Below, piece by piece: positions 23,335 to 33,715 of a stretch of DNA of 64,000 nucleotides. Under the pieces are notes generated by a model. That model worked only from the letters and a program-made list of their open reading frames with translations. It ran no database searches and had not been told where the DNA came from. The position numbers were made by a program, and so were the translations under genes. Origin of the DNA: Immersiella caudata (taxonomy: Eukaryota > Ascomycota > Sordariomycetes > Sordariales > Lasiosphaeriaceae). The stretch lies in the NCBI GenBank assembly GCA_030512335.1, contig JAULSU010000003.1, positions 4,898,001 to 4,962,000 of the forward strand, written 5' to 3'. How positions within the stretch are numbered: position 1 is the first letter of the stretch; every line of letters begins with the position of its first letter.

Positions 23335-25062
23335 TCAATGCAGCGGAAGCTCAACCCTCTCCCTCCTCCCCAGCACATCCCCAAGCTCAACTCTCGGCCT
23401 CACCCTCGGCACTAGCCCCCTCCTCACCATCGTCCTCTGCTCAAACGCATACGCCATCCCAATCAGCCCCTCCTCGCTCCACCTCTCCCCCAAAAACGCC
23501 ATCCCAAACGGCATCCCTGGCGCCGTCACCACCAATCCATCCCCCCTCTCCCTCGTCACCTCCGTATCCGCATCCATCGCTCCTAGCGGAACCGTCACCA
23601 CGGGTGATCCCCAAGCCGCAGGTAGGAAGTGAGTAGTTATCGTCGGAGCTACCAGCGCGTCGAGGGAGTGGTTGCGTATCGCGCCTGATATACCCATCGG
23701 CCCGGCTAGGTAGAGACTCTGGGTGTATGCCTTCCAGAATTCCTCCGGCGTGGTGTTTGCCGCGGAGGCGAGTGCCATCTCCCATTTTACCGTGTCGCGA
23801 TTTGGCCAGTCCTCTCGGGGATCGCGCTGGGTGAAGGCGAGGAGGTCGGCGACGGCGGTGATGTTGTGCGGGTTGTGTGTTAATTGGGAAAGGTAAGTAG
23901 GGAGATCGCGCACGAAGTCGATGCTGGTGATGTCGATGTCGTTGGGCCAGGGGACGCCTGTCTCGGCGGTAGAGGGGAGGGAGATGTCGTCGATGATGGT
24001 GGCGCCGGCAGCGCGGAGGGTGTCGAGGGCGGAGTTGAAGGTGGATAGGATGGATTGGTAGGGGGGTTGGCCGAGGGAGGAGTTGAAGGTGGAGCGGAGG
24101 ACGCCGATGCGCTTTCCGGGGAGGGCGGAGAGTTGGCAGGCGGCGACGTAGTCTGGGAGGGTTGGGAAGGGGATGGCGGTGGTGTAGTTGTCTTTGGGGT
24201 CGGGGCCAGCGATGGCGGCGAGGACGTAGGCTGCGTCTTTGACGGTGCGTGCCATGGGACCGACGCTGTCTTGGTGCGAGGAGAAGGGCACGACAAGGTG
24301 TCGGGAGGTGAGTCCGAGGGTGGGTTTGATCCCGACGATGTTGTTGTAACTGGCGGGGCTGATGATGGACCCTGATGTCTCGGTTCCTAAGGAGGCGAAG
24401 GCTAGGCCGATGGAGGTAGCCACGCCACTTCCAGATGAGGAACCAGAGGGGCTTTGGTCATCAAGGTAAGCCCCTATTCCCTGGCCTCCGGTGGGAGACC
24501 ATCCAGTGGTGCTGCTGTTCCAGGAGCGAAGACCGGCCCATTCTGACATGCTCGCCTTCCCGAGGATGATAGCACCGGCCTTTCTGAGGTTTCTGACCAC
24601 CGTGCTATCCTCGGGAACTCGTGCCCCAACTAAAGCGTAGGATCCGGCAGTAGTTTCCATTTTATCGGCTGTGGCAATGTTGTCCTTGACGAGAATTGGT
24701 ATGCCGTGGAGGGGGCCGTAAACAGTGCCCATGGTTCTGGCAGCATCCATTTCCTCGGCGATAGCACGGGCGTCTGGATTGATTTCCCGGACTGCCCTTG
24801 ACGCATCGTTGACCTCGAGAATCCGAGCGATGTAAGCCTCCACGAGGTCCACGCTTCTGAACAGACCGGTCTCCAATCCGCCAGCGAGATCCTCGAGAGT
24901 AGCATCCAGAAGTGATGGAAATTCGGCCTTGTCAATGCTGTCGGGCACCACGGGGTGGCGCCTTTCATGTTTGACAGAGACGCTGGAAACATCGTGGGCG
25001 AATAACGCTGCGGCTGCAGCTGCTGCAAGTGGTAGAAAGCTGAGAAGGCTTAGTTGGTGCAT
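23335..25062 (-). CDS. Secreted amidase (amidase signature family)
   Basis: One uninterrupted exon of 575 residues. A signal peptide is visible (LSLLSFLPLAAAAAAALFA). The Ser-cisSer-Lys triad of the family can be placed: Lys126 in PILVKDN, the Gly/Ser loop SPSGSSSGSG around 205-213, and the nucleophile Ser232 in TETSGSI. Several NxS/T sites fit secretion. The family hydrolyses amide bonds of small molecules. The residue pattern matches fungal glutamyl-tRNA(Gln) amidotransferase A-like extracellular enzymes rather than the organellar GatA. Substrate unknown. The high-GC 3' half produces long open frames on the opposite strand that are shadows. Confidence 0.93.
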   Translation of the reverse strand: MHQLSLLSFLPLAAAAAAALFAHDVSSVSVKHERRHPVVPDSIDKAEFPSLLDATLEDLAGGLETGLFRSVDLVEAYIARILEVNDASRAVREINPDARAIAEEMDAARTMGTVYGPLHGIPILVKDNIATADKMETTAGSYALVGARVPEDSTVVRNLRKAGAIILGKASMSEWAGLRSWNSSTTGWSPTGGQGIGAYLDDQSPSGSSSGSGVATSIGLAFASLGTETSGSIISPASYNNIVGIKPTLGLTSRHLVVPFSSHQDSVGPMARTVKDAAYVLAAIAGPDPKDNYTTAIPFPTLPDYVAACQLSALPGKRIGVLRSTFNSSLGQPPYQSILSTFNSALDTLRAAGATIIDDISLPSTAETGVPWPNDIDITSIDFVRDLPTYLSQLTHNPHNITAVADLLAFTQRDPREDWPNRDTVKWEMALASAANTTPEEFWKAYTQSLYLAGPMGISGAIRNHSLDALVAPTITTHFLPAAWGSPVVTVPLGAMDADTEVTRERGDGLVVTAPGMPFGMAFLGERWSEEGLIGMAYAFEQRTMVRRGLVPRVRPRVELGDVLGRRERVELPLH

Positions 25063-25364
25063 AATTCCTCGGGATGTTTGTTGAGAGTTGGCAACACCTG
25101 GGACTAAAACATTGTGTATCGGTGGGAGAAAGGAGAATAGTTATGGCCATTTCAGCCGGGGTAATACCATGCCATCAAGATTGGTAACGAACACCCATGT
25201 GCCGCTGAGGCGCATCATGGGATTTAGCCATGCCCTCCTCACGTAGCACAGATCAGCACAGCCCCTGTAAGGCCTTGTTGGTTTGTGCCGGGCACGCGTT
25301 CCCCTCCAAAAGCGGTAGTGATTCGCGGTTGCATGACAACACACACCGCAGCATCCACCGTTCC

Positions 25365-26273
25365 CTAATCCGCCAGAGCCCCATTGTAAGAGTGAATCTG
25401 CAAACAACCGTCAGCCCCTATTCCCCCCCCCTATTTTTTTGGGAAAGAAAAAAAGAAAAAGAAAGGAAAGTTAAAAGGAGAGAATGGGGGGAAAACTCAC
25501 AGTATGGTCCCAACACCCCTCGGGTGTCTGATATAAAAAAGCACCCGTATTTACAAACACCTCTCCCCCCACACAAACCAACCAAGCCGCCTTATTCGGC
25601 CTCTGTATGTCCTCCACTCCCCACACCAAGGTATCCCCCTGGAAGTCAAACTTTCCGTACTTATTCTCCTCCGGTGTGAACCACGTGCGTAACTTCCTTT
25701 GAGTTTTGTCGGTGGGGTTTTCAACGTGGAGGTAGAGAGGGGAGGGGGAGGAGAAAGTGTTTAGGAGGAGTTGGCCCGAAGAAGAGAGCTGGAATTGACC
25801 CGCGCTAGGGATGGAGGGGGAGGGGGGAAGGAGGAGGGCGGCGTGGTTGGGGGAGGGGCCGGGTTGGAGGTAGTAGTGGAAGTGGGGAGTGGAGACGGCG
25901 CGGATCCAGAGGTGCGCGCGGACGAGGGTCGTGGGAGCTGAAGGAGTTGGGAAGGTGGTAGAGGGGAGTCTGGAAGTGGAGATGGTGGAGATGCTGGCCG
26001 TGTGGGAAGTCGTCGGGGTTGAAGAGGTTGTGGTTTGTTGGGCAGGAGTGGTAGCTGCGCCGGGGATGCATTGGGAGTAATAGGGGCTAGGGGTGTTAGT
26101 GATGGCCGACTTGTGGAGAAGAGATAGGCAGCAAACTTGAGAACAGTGCAAGTATGTCCAGACGGGCAGATGGTGGGACCGGCAAAGTTCATGCCGCCGC
26201 ATTGGCCCCAGGGCGAGGCAATTGCCTGGGCCGTGGCGGCCACAGCAAAGGGGAGGACCGAGATGACGCGCAT
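25365..26273 (-). CDS. Secreted protein with N-terminal CBM1 cellulose-binding domain
   Basis: Three exons (26273-26137, 26086-25501, 25397-25365) give 251 residues. A signal peptide (MRVISVLPFAVAATAQAIA) runs into a carbohydrate-binding module of family 1, SPWGQCGGMNFAGPTIC, completed across the first intron to HTCTVLNPYYSQCIPG with all Cys and the aromatic residues in place. A Ser/Thr linker follows, then a domain of about 150 residues ending NTGAFLYQTPEGCWDHT. That domain is not a glycosidase I recognise; similar domains occur in fungal secreted proteins of unknown role. The 103-nt last intron and 10-codon last exon are less certain. It should bind cellulose outside the cell. Confidence 0.87.
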
Positions 26274-26684
26274 CGTGAGGGTTTGGCTTGGTGTCAGTGA
26301 GTATTCTCAGCCTTCAACAACTGTGTGACGACCAGAACCCAAGGGAAATGGCGAGATATGGGCAATATGTATTTCTGTTCAATTGTACATGTGAGTCGAC
26401 TGTTCCCTGTAGTTGACTGTCAACCGGGCCGGCCCGGCTTGTTCGGTCTCTGCGCCGACGCAAGCTTTGCTCCAGCATCCCAAATCAGCGACTCGGTACC
26501 ACTGAATAGCGGCAAGGATTTCCCAACTCGCCATTTCGCCCTCTGTTCACCATCCAGTTGAAACCCGGCTGCCAGGTTCTGTGGGGTAGCGTCGCACCGC
26601 AGATATTGACCCCTGAGCCTCCCTTCCGCTTGGCGGACCGTGAGCCATGTCAGCCGAGCGGTAACCCGGTAATTTCTTTCGTCA
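26274..26684. other. Intergenic region, 0.41 kb
   Basis: 5' region of the CBM1 gene and 3' region of the ankyrin gene (both minus strand). No feature seen. Confidence 0.5.
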
Positions 26685-29067
26685 TCATCTCTGTTGTTCT
26701 CGGTCCTCACTCCCATCCCAAGCATCAAAAAAGTCCTCTTCGCTCTCCTCTCCCCCTTCAACATTACACCCCTCTACCCAATCCAACAACTCCTCAAACG
26801 CCTCCCTCATCTCCCCGCCCACCTTCCTCTCAATCAACAAGTTCAACGGCGTCTTCCCATTCCTATCCCTCAGCCCCGTACTCACCCCCCTGAAATCCCT
26901 CCCCTGGAACACTTTCATCATCTCCACCCCCCCAAACACCGCAATCGCATGCAAGATGTTATCCCCTCCGCTCTGCCCCATCGTGCTGAGATCTACACCG
27001 TGATCTAGTATTATGCTGCACATGGCGGGTTTATTCATGTATACAATCTCAAATATCGCAGGTATGCCGTTCTTTCGACGGCTGTTTGTATCAGCGCCAT
27101 GTTTTAGAAGGAAGGAGAGGGCTTCCTTGGTGCCGCGGCTGAGGACGAAGTGAATGGCTGAGCCGCCGTCGTGAGCTCGGGAGTGGATGTCGGCGCCGTG
27201 TTTAAGGAGGGTGGAAATTACGGAAGAGGTGTTGGCAGTGGCGCAGATGGAAGCACCGTGTATGGCTTGGACGCCGTCGCTGTCGCAGGCGTGGACGTCG
27301 GCGCCGGCGGAAACGAGGGCTTGGACGACGGGGAGATGGTTGTAGCGGGAGGCGTAGTAGAGGGGGGTGGCCCCCTTGCTGGTGGTGCGGGCTTCGAGGT
27401 CTGCGCCGGAGCGGATGAGAAGATGGATTGCTTGGGCGTCGCCTTTGGAGGCGGCGAGGTGGAGGGGGGTGAAGTCTTCGCCGGCTTCCGCGTCGATGCG
27501 GGAGAGGTTGGAGGGGACTTGGAGCAGCTTGGCGAGGTCGACGTGGATGATTCCGAGGACGGCTAGATGCAAGGGGGTGAAGTCGGACTCGTCGATGTAC
27601 TGCTGAATGGGAAGGATTGAGGCGAGCGCCTCAGAGGCTGTGGGGTCGGCGACAATGCGCTGAAAAGCTGAGGATACAACGGTGTATCCCGTGGTGAATC
27701 CGGATTTCTGAAAAGGGTCCGCACCGGCTTGGAGCAGAAGTTTGACCTTTTCGTAGTTGTTTGTCTCAATGCTGCTCACGTAGGCCAGCCAGAGAACAGG
27801 ATGCGCTGCGGACGTGGTGGAGACAAAGAGGTCGCAGACGGAGACCTCGCCCTTTCGTAAGCAGGCTTTCAAGGCTTCGGCTTTCCCGTGCAAAACAAGA
27901 TAGCCAACCGACTCAGGGGAGTCATCCCATTGCCGCCGATGGTAGACACGGATGTTCATCTGGGGGCTGCCGTTGAGGTTGCTGGAGAAGAAAGCGGATA
28001 TCGAGACGCGTGCTAGCCAGTCGGGGAGTTGATACTTGATGGACAAATCCCGTCCAGATCGTTCCCGTTGGGAATCCTGACACTCCGGGTTTGAACATGC
28101 TGTTGAGCTCCAGTTTGTGAAGGCGACGGCAGCAAAGCCGACCATGGATGGAAGCATGGTCAACCTCCATGAATACTTTGTGGGGCGGTGGCAGGAACAG
28201 GCGCAGCGGGCATCGCAAAACGAGATCCTTCGAGGTATGTCACCGGTCATGGGACTGGGAAGGGGGTTCTGTAAGTTCCCGGCAACAGCGGTACGCTGGC
28301 AAACAGACTCGATCGTGGCTTGGTGATTCCGGACTCCCAGAGACATCATCCTCTCCTCTATTTGCTGCATGCGAGCCTCGATTCGGGTCAGCATCCTGTC
28401 CTGCGATGCCTCGGCGGACGTCGATAAGCTATCGATCCGGGACATGACTTCATCCTGTGACCACTGCACGGATAATGATATGCTCGTGGATAGGAAGCTG
28501 AACGGGTATAAGTGCTCTCTCTCGCAAATGAAGGGGTAGTAGTATCACTCACGCGTTCTGGGAGATGAGCAGTTGACATACACCAGCACGCATGTGGCCC
28601 AGCTCCTTTCGCAGCTCGGCCACCTTCTTGGACTGCAACAGCCACTGAAGCCTCCTTCTCTTGCTCATCTCCCCAAAGTCCTCCCTCCTCGCAGGACCTC
28701 CATCGCTAACTGGGGAGCTCAAGCTGTCCACAATATCTTCGATGCGCCGTAGTATGACACCCCCCGCTTTGAGTAGATCTGCCAGCTCTGAGTTCATACT
28801 GAAAGATCTCGAAGACCCCTTCTCTCCACCTGCGCTCTCGGTAAGATGGGCCGCACAGCGAGGAGGTGGTGCCGATTCATACTCGAACTGAGAGGCGTTG
28901 ACGTGCTGTTGAATTTCGCCAAAGAAGCGTTCCGCACGCGTCACATCATCGCGCAGGTTGTGGAGGTCGGCCGGGGCATCGCGCCACTCTCTAGACAGCG
29001 CCCAGAGCTTGGAGCTCGCACGAATAGCGACATCTGTGGCACCGACTACACCCAGAGCCAGCTCCAT
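26685..29067 (-). CDS. Ankyrin-repeat protein with fungal NLR-like N-terminal domain
   Basis: Two exons, 29067-28553 and 28497-26685, with a 55-nt intron (GTGAGT...TTCAG), give 775 residues. Residues 1 to about 170 are helical and begin MELALGVVGATDVAIRASS with a WRDAP motif, resembling the N-terminal domain found on fungal NACHT/ankyrin proteins. A coiled coil follows (about 180-220), then a Cys/His-containing stretch, then at least eight ankyrin repeats (about 430-740) with units such as FTPLHLAASKGDAQ and ATPLYYASRYNHLP. The end is acidic. No nucleotide-binding domain is present. A broken paralog lies at 55974-58266. A role in recognition or immunity is inferred from the domain combination. 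Confidence 0.88.
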
Positions 29068-29399
29068 GGCGGTTGTGAGACGGAGTACGTTGCTCACCGT
29101 GTGATGCGCCAGAATTCTGAGATGAGGGAGAAATGCCAATGCTATCAAAAGTGCAAGGTGGCAAACACTCGGCTATTATAGCTGTGTCACAGGTTTGTAT
29201 GGAAGGATCTCGCTACCCGCTTCCCATCTTGGCCAACAGCCGCACGAACCCTGACAACCGGGTATCCGTGGTCGCACAAAGACGAGGGAATGCAGGCGTA
29301 CATTGAATCTTTCCGGCAAACATAAGCGCCGGTTGGAGCAAGAAGAGAGAAACTGAGAGCTGCTTCAAAATAGCTGAATCGCACCGCCCCAGATGCCGT
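29068..29399. other. Short intergenic region
   Basis: 5' end of the ankyrin gene and 3' end of the AsaB-like gene. Nothing else seen. Confidence 0.5.
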
Positions 29400-30590
29400 T
29401 TACTCCTTGGTGACGACAAGACTCCGCGTCTCAATGCTACGTCTCGGCACAGCATCCTTGGGTGCCAAGGGGTTCACGAATGATCCATGCGCGCAGACTA
29501 CGCCCCGAATCAGCACCAATAATACGACGTGTCCTGGGTCGCAGAGGTGTACTCACATCTGGCAGCTCCAGGCTTGGAGTCGTACATCATCATAAGCGTC
29601 AACTCAGAGGGCGTCTGTTTTGAAAGCCAATGCCATCGCTGCTTCTGGCTGTGCTTGACCAGGTACAATGTATACTCGTTGTTGGGGAAAATCCGGTCAG
29701 TGAGCACGAGATCCGAGGGCTCAATCGTTCGTGTGTCGCAGACGGCGAGGGGGTTATCCTCGATGAAGGGAATCAGTGGCCTCCAGGTGCTGGGGTGCGT
29801 CAGTAAGAAGCAGAGACAATATGCTCAGGGGCCGATACGCACTTTACAATTCGGTACCTGTACCCCGGAGCAAGATACTCGGTCTTGCTTTGCTCGGTAA
29901 GGTGATTTGAGACGAGAATGGGCGCTTGCTCAAACGTGAGATCTGAGACTGTGATCAATACACGTCCGGAAAGCACACATGTGCATACCACGGAGCCGTA
30001 CCAACTGCAAGTCCGTTAGTACTTCTCTTCGGCAACACATGTTATGTCTTTCTCAACGTGAAGACTTGGACGCTGCGCACGTACCATGAATCCCCTTTGC
30101 CGGAGGGTCTATCCACCCCCTCGCGGCAACATCCACCGGCTCATTGGGATCCCAGTACCCATTCCTCCTCAGCTATCCCACCAAGTCAGCAGACCACATC
30201 ATCTGCAAACAGCTTCGAAGCACTTACCCGGACGTTATACGTCAACACATACTCGGCCTCCAACTCCTTCTTCCAAAACTCCTCCGTCTCCCTCCCATAG
30301 TCTTTTCTCGCCTCCTCGGACATAAAGTCTAGAGTCTTGTTGCGAGTCTCATTGTTGACGATCCCGAACCCGGCGTCCTGCAAAGTGAACTTGTCTTGGC
30401 CCAGGCCGCGAATATCTCGCACAACGACTTCGCCGTTGATGAGGCGAACCGTGTTCAGGCTCTGGCCGTTCTTGGAGTCCCCGAGGTGGTCCAATCCATG
30501 TCCATGAGGAGTCAGGATGTAAGGCCTCTCTGTCTTGTAGAGCTCGAGATCCTCGAGGAACTCGAGCGTAGCGCTGATGTCGTTGATCAT
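29400..30590 (-). CDS. AsaB/CmcJ-family oxidoreductase (hydroxylase/desaturase-like)
   Basis: Six exons (30590-30228, 30172-30085, 30004-29979, 29928-29843, 29789-29557, 29497-29400) give 297 residues, the usual length of the family. Family marks include VVVRDIRGLGQDKFTLQDAGF in the first third, NTWRPLIPFIEDNPLAVCD completed across the GTGCGT...CCCCAG intron, and a C-terminal CAHGSFVNPLAPKDAVPRRS followed by IETRSL. In asaB of the aspergillic acid cluster and CmcJ of cephamycin clusters, such proteins modify secondary metabolites. The 26-nt third exon and the intron after it are the weakest part of the model; there the usual HxDQ-like motif reads HVGT, so activity may be altered. It is divergent from the small gene at 31354. 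Confidence 0.83.
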
Positions 30591-31353
30591 GTTGACGGTT
30601 GCTGCTGAGGAATCGGTGCGGGGGAGAGACGGGCTCCGATGAGGTGCTCTTCGTCAGTCGGAAGAAAATAAGACCTTATCACGGAATGCCCAGTTGGAGA
30701 ATCGAGCGGGGTATTTTTGTTGCGCGGGATGTTGTTCTCGGCGACATTCGTGCCGGGAAACGCTCTCGGATGGATGAATCTCATGACCACAACATGATCC
30801 AAAGCAGCCCGACGGAACTGTCCCGCTGGACACTGGCGTGTCGCCGAGGATATTTCGAGACCCGACATCAGAATCATTGGATCATAGCGTCTCATTAACC
30901 CCTCATCTGTTGGCATTGTCGCCATGGGATGCATCAGCATGGTGCAGCTCTCCTTTTCTAGACAGTCCGTATCCGGGACAAGTGATATCCGGCAGCGGCT
31001 ACCAGTGATGATTGTGTGTCGAGATGGCGGCATATGCAAGGTAAACGAAATCGGCGAATGATCAACGCGGTTACCCCCCACGAGGGCCGTCGACGACTGC
31101 GGCATGCCGGGTGGGGATGATAAAAATAGGAAAGAGGTGAGTGCAGCCGCCGGTTGCCTACCCACATAGGCAGGTATAGGAGGTTGGAAAGAGGGGAAAG
31201 GACCTTTCCAAGTCGTTGCGCTCGGCTGAGATTGTGTATAAAGAGTCGACCATTTCTCGCTCTTGCGAGCAGAAGAACATCATCAGTAACCGCTTCAACA
31301 CAACACAACTTGCAAACATCAACTTTCCGAATCAGCTTCGTAGCTCAACTAAC
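30591..31353. promoter_or_regulatory. Bidirectional promoter region
   Basis: 763 bp between the head-to-head AsaB-like gene (minus) and small gene (plus). Toward the plus gene there is a TATA box at 31237-31243 and an A/C-rich leader just before the ATG. The arrangement would allow joint control of both genes. Confidence 0.5.
31237..31243 (+). promoter_or_regulatory. TATA box (TATAAAG)
   Basis: TATAAAG lies 111 bp before the ATG of the small gene and is followed by an A/C-rich leader (AACACAACACAACTTGC). This is the usual structure of strongly expressed fungal genes. Confidence 0.6.
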
Positions 31354-31524
31354 ATGCCTTCCACCGTCTTCAACAACATCGATCGTGAGGGTTTCCCCGC
31401 TGCCCCTCCCAGCGCCCAGCCTTGGAAGTCCATCCCCCGCCCCGAGCCCGCCCAGGCTATCGAGCAGGGCTTGACCATCGTCGCCCGCGGCGAGCTCATC
31501 AAGACCGCCGGTGCCACCATCTAA
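31354..31524 (+). CDS. Small 56-residue protein, strongly codon-biased
   Basis: A single exon from ATG 31354 (context CTAACATGCC) to TAA 31522-31524. The product starts MPSTVFNNIDREGFPAAPPS, has a proline-rich centre with QPWKSIPRPEPAQA, and ends with GLTIVARGELIKTAGATI. There is no signal peptide, membrane segment or cysteine. Codons end almost only in C (TCC ACC GTC TTC AAC AAC ATC), a mark of very high expression in filamentous ascomycetes. An in-frame ATG further upstream (31216) is rejected because the TATA box lies inside that extension. A likely 54-nt intron sits in the 3' UTR. I do not recognise a family. A cytosolic abundant small protein or a ribosomal-peptide precursor are both possible; the data do not choose. 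Confidence 0.75.
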   Translation: MPSTVFNNIDREGFPAAPPSAQPWKSIPRPEPAQAIEQGLTIVARGELIKTAGATI

Positions 31525-31539
31525 ATCGAAAATCCGATG

Positions 31540-31593
31540 GTATGTGGCTTAGTCCCCCACTAATGTCTCGGAACCCCCGCTCACCTTCTACAG
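31540..31593 (+). other. Probable 3' UTR intron
   Basis: 54 nt bounded by GTATGT and TTCTACAG with a CACTAAT branch site, starting 15 nt after the stop codon of the small gene. All signals are near consensus. Confidence 0.5.
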
Positions 31594-32962
31594 TCTTTCC
31601 GCCATCTCCATACGGCTTCGGTGTCGGTCCGCACTGAGTTTGGACAAGGTTGTGGGGCCGGCAGCGCCAGCAGGGGCCTTGGGTGGAGAAGGAGGGATGT
31701 TTTTGGGGGCAAGTAGAAGCTGCAGTCAAATCAACTTGTGCTTGTCTTATCTTATGCCTGTCCATCGTGAAGTGGTGATGATGAGTGGTGAGCTGTCCCT
31801 GGCCATGCATCTCAACCAGCAGCGTGATGCAGGATGATATGGTATGTATGAGAAAAGTCCGCAGGGGAACCGCGCCCCCTGATAGGTAACGCGGGGAACG
31901 GTTGCCCAACCCGCAATGCACGTCTGGCATTGGAGCTGCAGCATGCAGCTGGGGTTGCACGGAAACGGCCCGGCGCGCCACTCTGGCTATTGAGCATCAG
32001 TGATGAAACATGGGCGGAATTCGGGTCGGATACCTTACCCCGCCCACCCACATTGCGGAACGCCATCCGAGCTCCTTATCGCGAACACCTTGATCGCTGT
32101 TGCCTGCGGCTTTGCCCATTGGTTGCCGAACAGCAAACTGGGCAGGGAAGCCAACCTAAACTTCTTGGGGGCCTGACTTGCTGCGGGGAATCATGCCGAG
32201 ACTGGGGACTCCGGCGTTGCTCTCATGACCTGCGCTGCTGGCAACATCTGAGGCGCAGGTTCCCCGAAGAAACAATCCGACTGCTGGCAACATCTGATGC
32301 GCAACTTTCTTGAAGAAGTGGGGTGTTTCCAACAACCCCGGTAGACGGGCAGTAGCGCTGGATTTGGAGCTTGGTGCATTCGACGCTGTCAGGATTCTAT
32401 GCACTGCATGACATGTGGACCAATGGCATGTTTCCTTCTGCATCCAGTTTTCCGGGTCAGTACAGCTGACTAACGCTCTGCATCTCAGCGCCCGTGAGGT
32501 TGGGCGTATAACAGGCGTGGGCGGCTGGTAATCAGTTGCAGTTGAATGAAACACAGTGTCGTGATCAGACTCTGGCATCCGGACGGGCGGTGTTACGAGG
32601 GCGGACTCTGGGCAGATGGGGTGTCGACTTACACGCGTCAGCTTGGCGTCCCCGACCTGATGGTTCTGAAAAACCTCTGTGTCTTATGTTTTTCATCACT
32701 TCTTACATTCTGACTTGGTTTAGTCAAAGAGGGGACCACGTTTCACTTTACGTGCGGCAATGTGGCAGGAAAGGACTGGTTGATTAAATTCAAGGCAAGG
32801 AGCGCAAAGATACGACTAACGTGCAAAGCGGGCACTGATTCTCCACCGTAACCCCCCTGATCCTCCTTTCCAAACAAATTCAAACTGAACTAGACACTCT
32901 TTTTCAAAAACCCCAGCAGCTCCATCCACAGCAGCGGCATCCACAGCAGCGTAAGAGCCTAC
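31594..32962. other. Intergenic region, 1.4 kb
   Basis: Contains only short open frames without family similarity, plus a 46-bp tandem duplication (32235-32326, listed separately) and a short repeated ATCCACAGCAGCG near 32930-32955. No gene is supported. Confidence 0.5.
32235..32326. repeat. Imperfect 46-bp tandem duplication
   Basis: Units begin at 32235 and 32281, both with CTGCTGGCAACATCTGA, and diverge at scattered positions toward the second half. Period 46 bp, two copies. Confidence 0.8.
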
Positions 32963-33715
32963 TTAGCACTCGCCCGCCGCAACGATAACATTCCAATTCT
33001 GCACATTGAACGCCTGGCCAAGAGTCCTGCCGTTATTGAACTGATCTGCGCACTGAGTGACAATGCTGGCAGCGATATCGCCAAGCGAGCGGCAGGGCAC
33101 CCAAACCTCGCCAGCGTTGTCATTGCAGTAATAGATGGCTGAGCCCCAGGAGCAGCTGACGCGAGAGCAAACCCTAGGACCGGGAGGGGCGCGGCAGTTG
33201 CCACTAATACCCCTGAGATAGTCGATGCCGGCGACAAGGGCGAGGAAGTCTGGGGTGGGGATGTATCCGGGTGGCCATCCGCAGTGGATATCCATCTATG
33301 TATGGGAGATATCAGTAAAGATGTAACCATGGCAACAGATGGTCGCCTGCTGGGAGCATCGGAGACGTACAGCCTGGCGGGAACTCAACTGGACATCTTT
33401 CACCGCGGTTGAGTTGGCGTCAAAAATGCTATAGGCCGGATCGAGGGCTTTGGCTTGCGCCTCGATGTCGCCGAAGGAGGTGCCGGTGAGGTCAACCACC
33501 GGTCCGCCATCCTCCAGGGTGCCCTTCCACACAATGGGGTCAGAGACCACCTTGTAGGTCTTTGAGGAGTCGAAGGAGTCAGCATCGGCCTTGAAGATAG
33601 TAGAGGAGTCGGCTGCTCTTACCTCGTCCCGCTCCGTCAAAACAACGGGCGAGCCGGAGACGAGGAGGAAGCTCGAGCTAAGCACAGCTACGAGCATGGT
33701 TGAAACTTGGACCAT
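32963..33715 (-). CDS. Small secreted protein with eight-cysteine C-terminal domain
   Basis: Two exons, 33715-33371 and 33295-32963, with a 75-nt intron (GTACGT...CATAG), give 225 residues. A signal peptide (MLVAVLSSSFLLVSGSP region) is followed by a poorly conserved pro-region of about 95 residues. The C-terminal domain starts MDIHCGWPPGY and has eight cysteines, with VCSRVSCSWGSAIYYCNDN as its core. Proteins with a GxVSCSxxSAIxxCNDN core are common secreted proteins of unknown function in plant-associated and saprotrophic ascomycetes. The size, cysteine number and pro-region fit an effector-like or antimicrobial protein, which is inference only. Confidence 0.85.

Noticed and set aside
23046..23636. 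Long plus-strand frame opposite the amidase gene
   Set aside because: Shadow of a GC-rich coding strand; proline/serine-rich with no domain.
31216..31353. Upstream in-frame ATG that would lengthen the small gene to 102 residues
   Set aside because: The TATA box at 31237 lies inside it and codon bias begins only at 31354.
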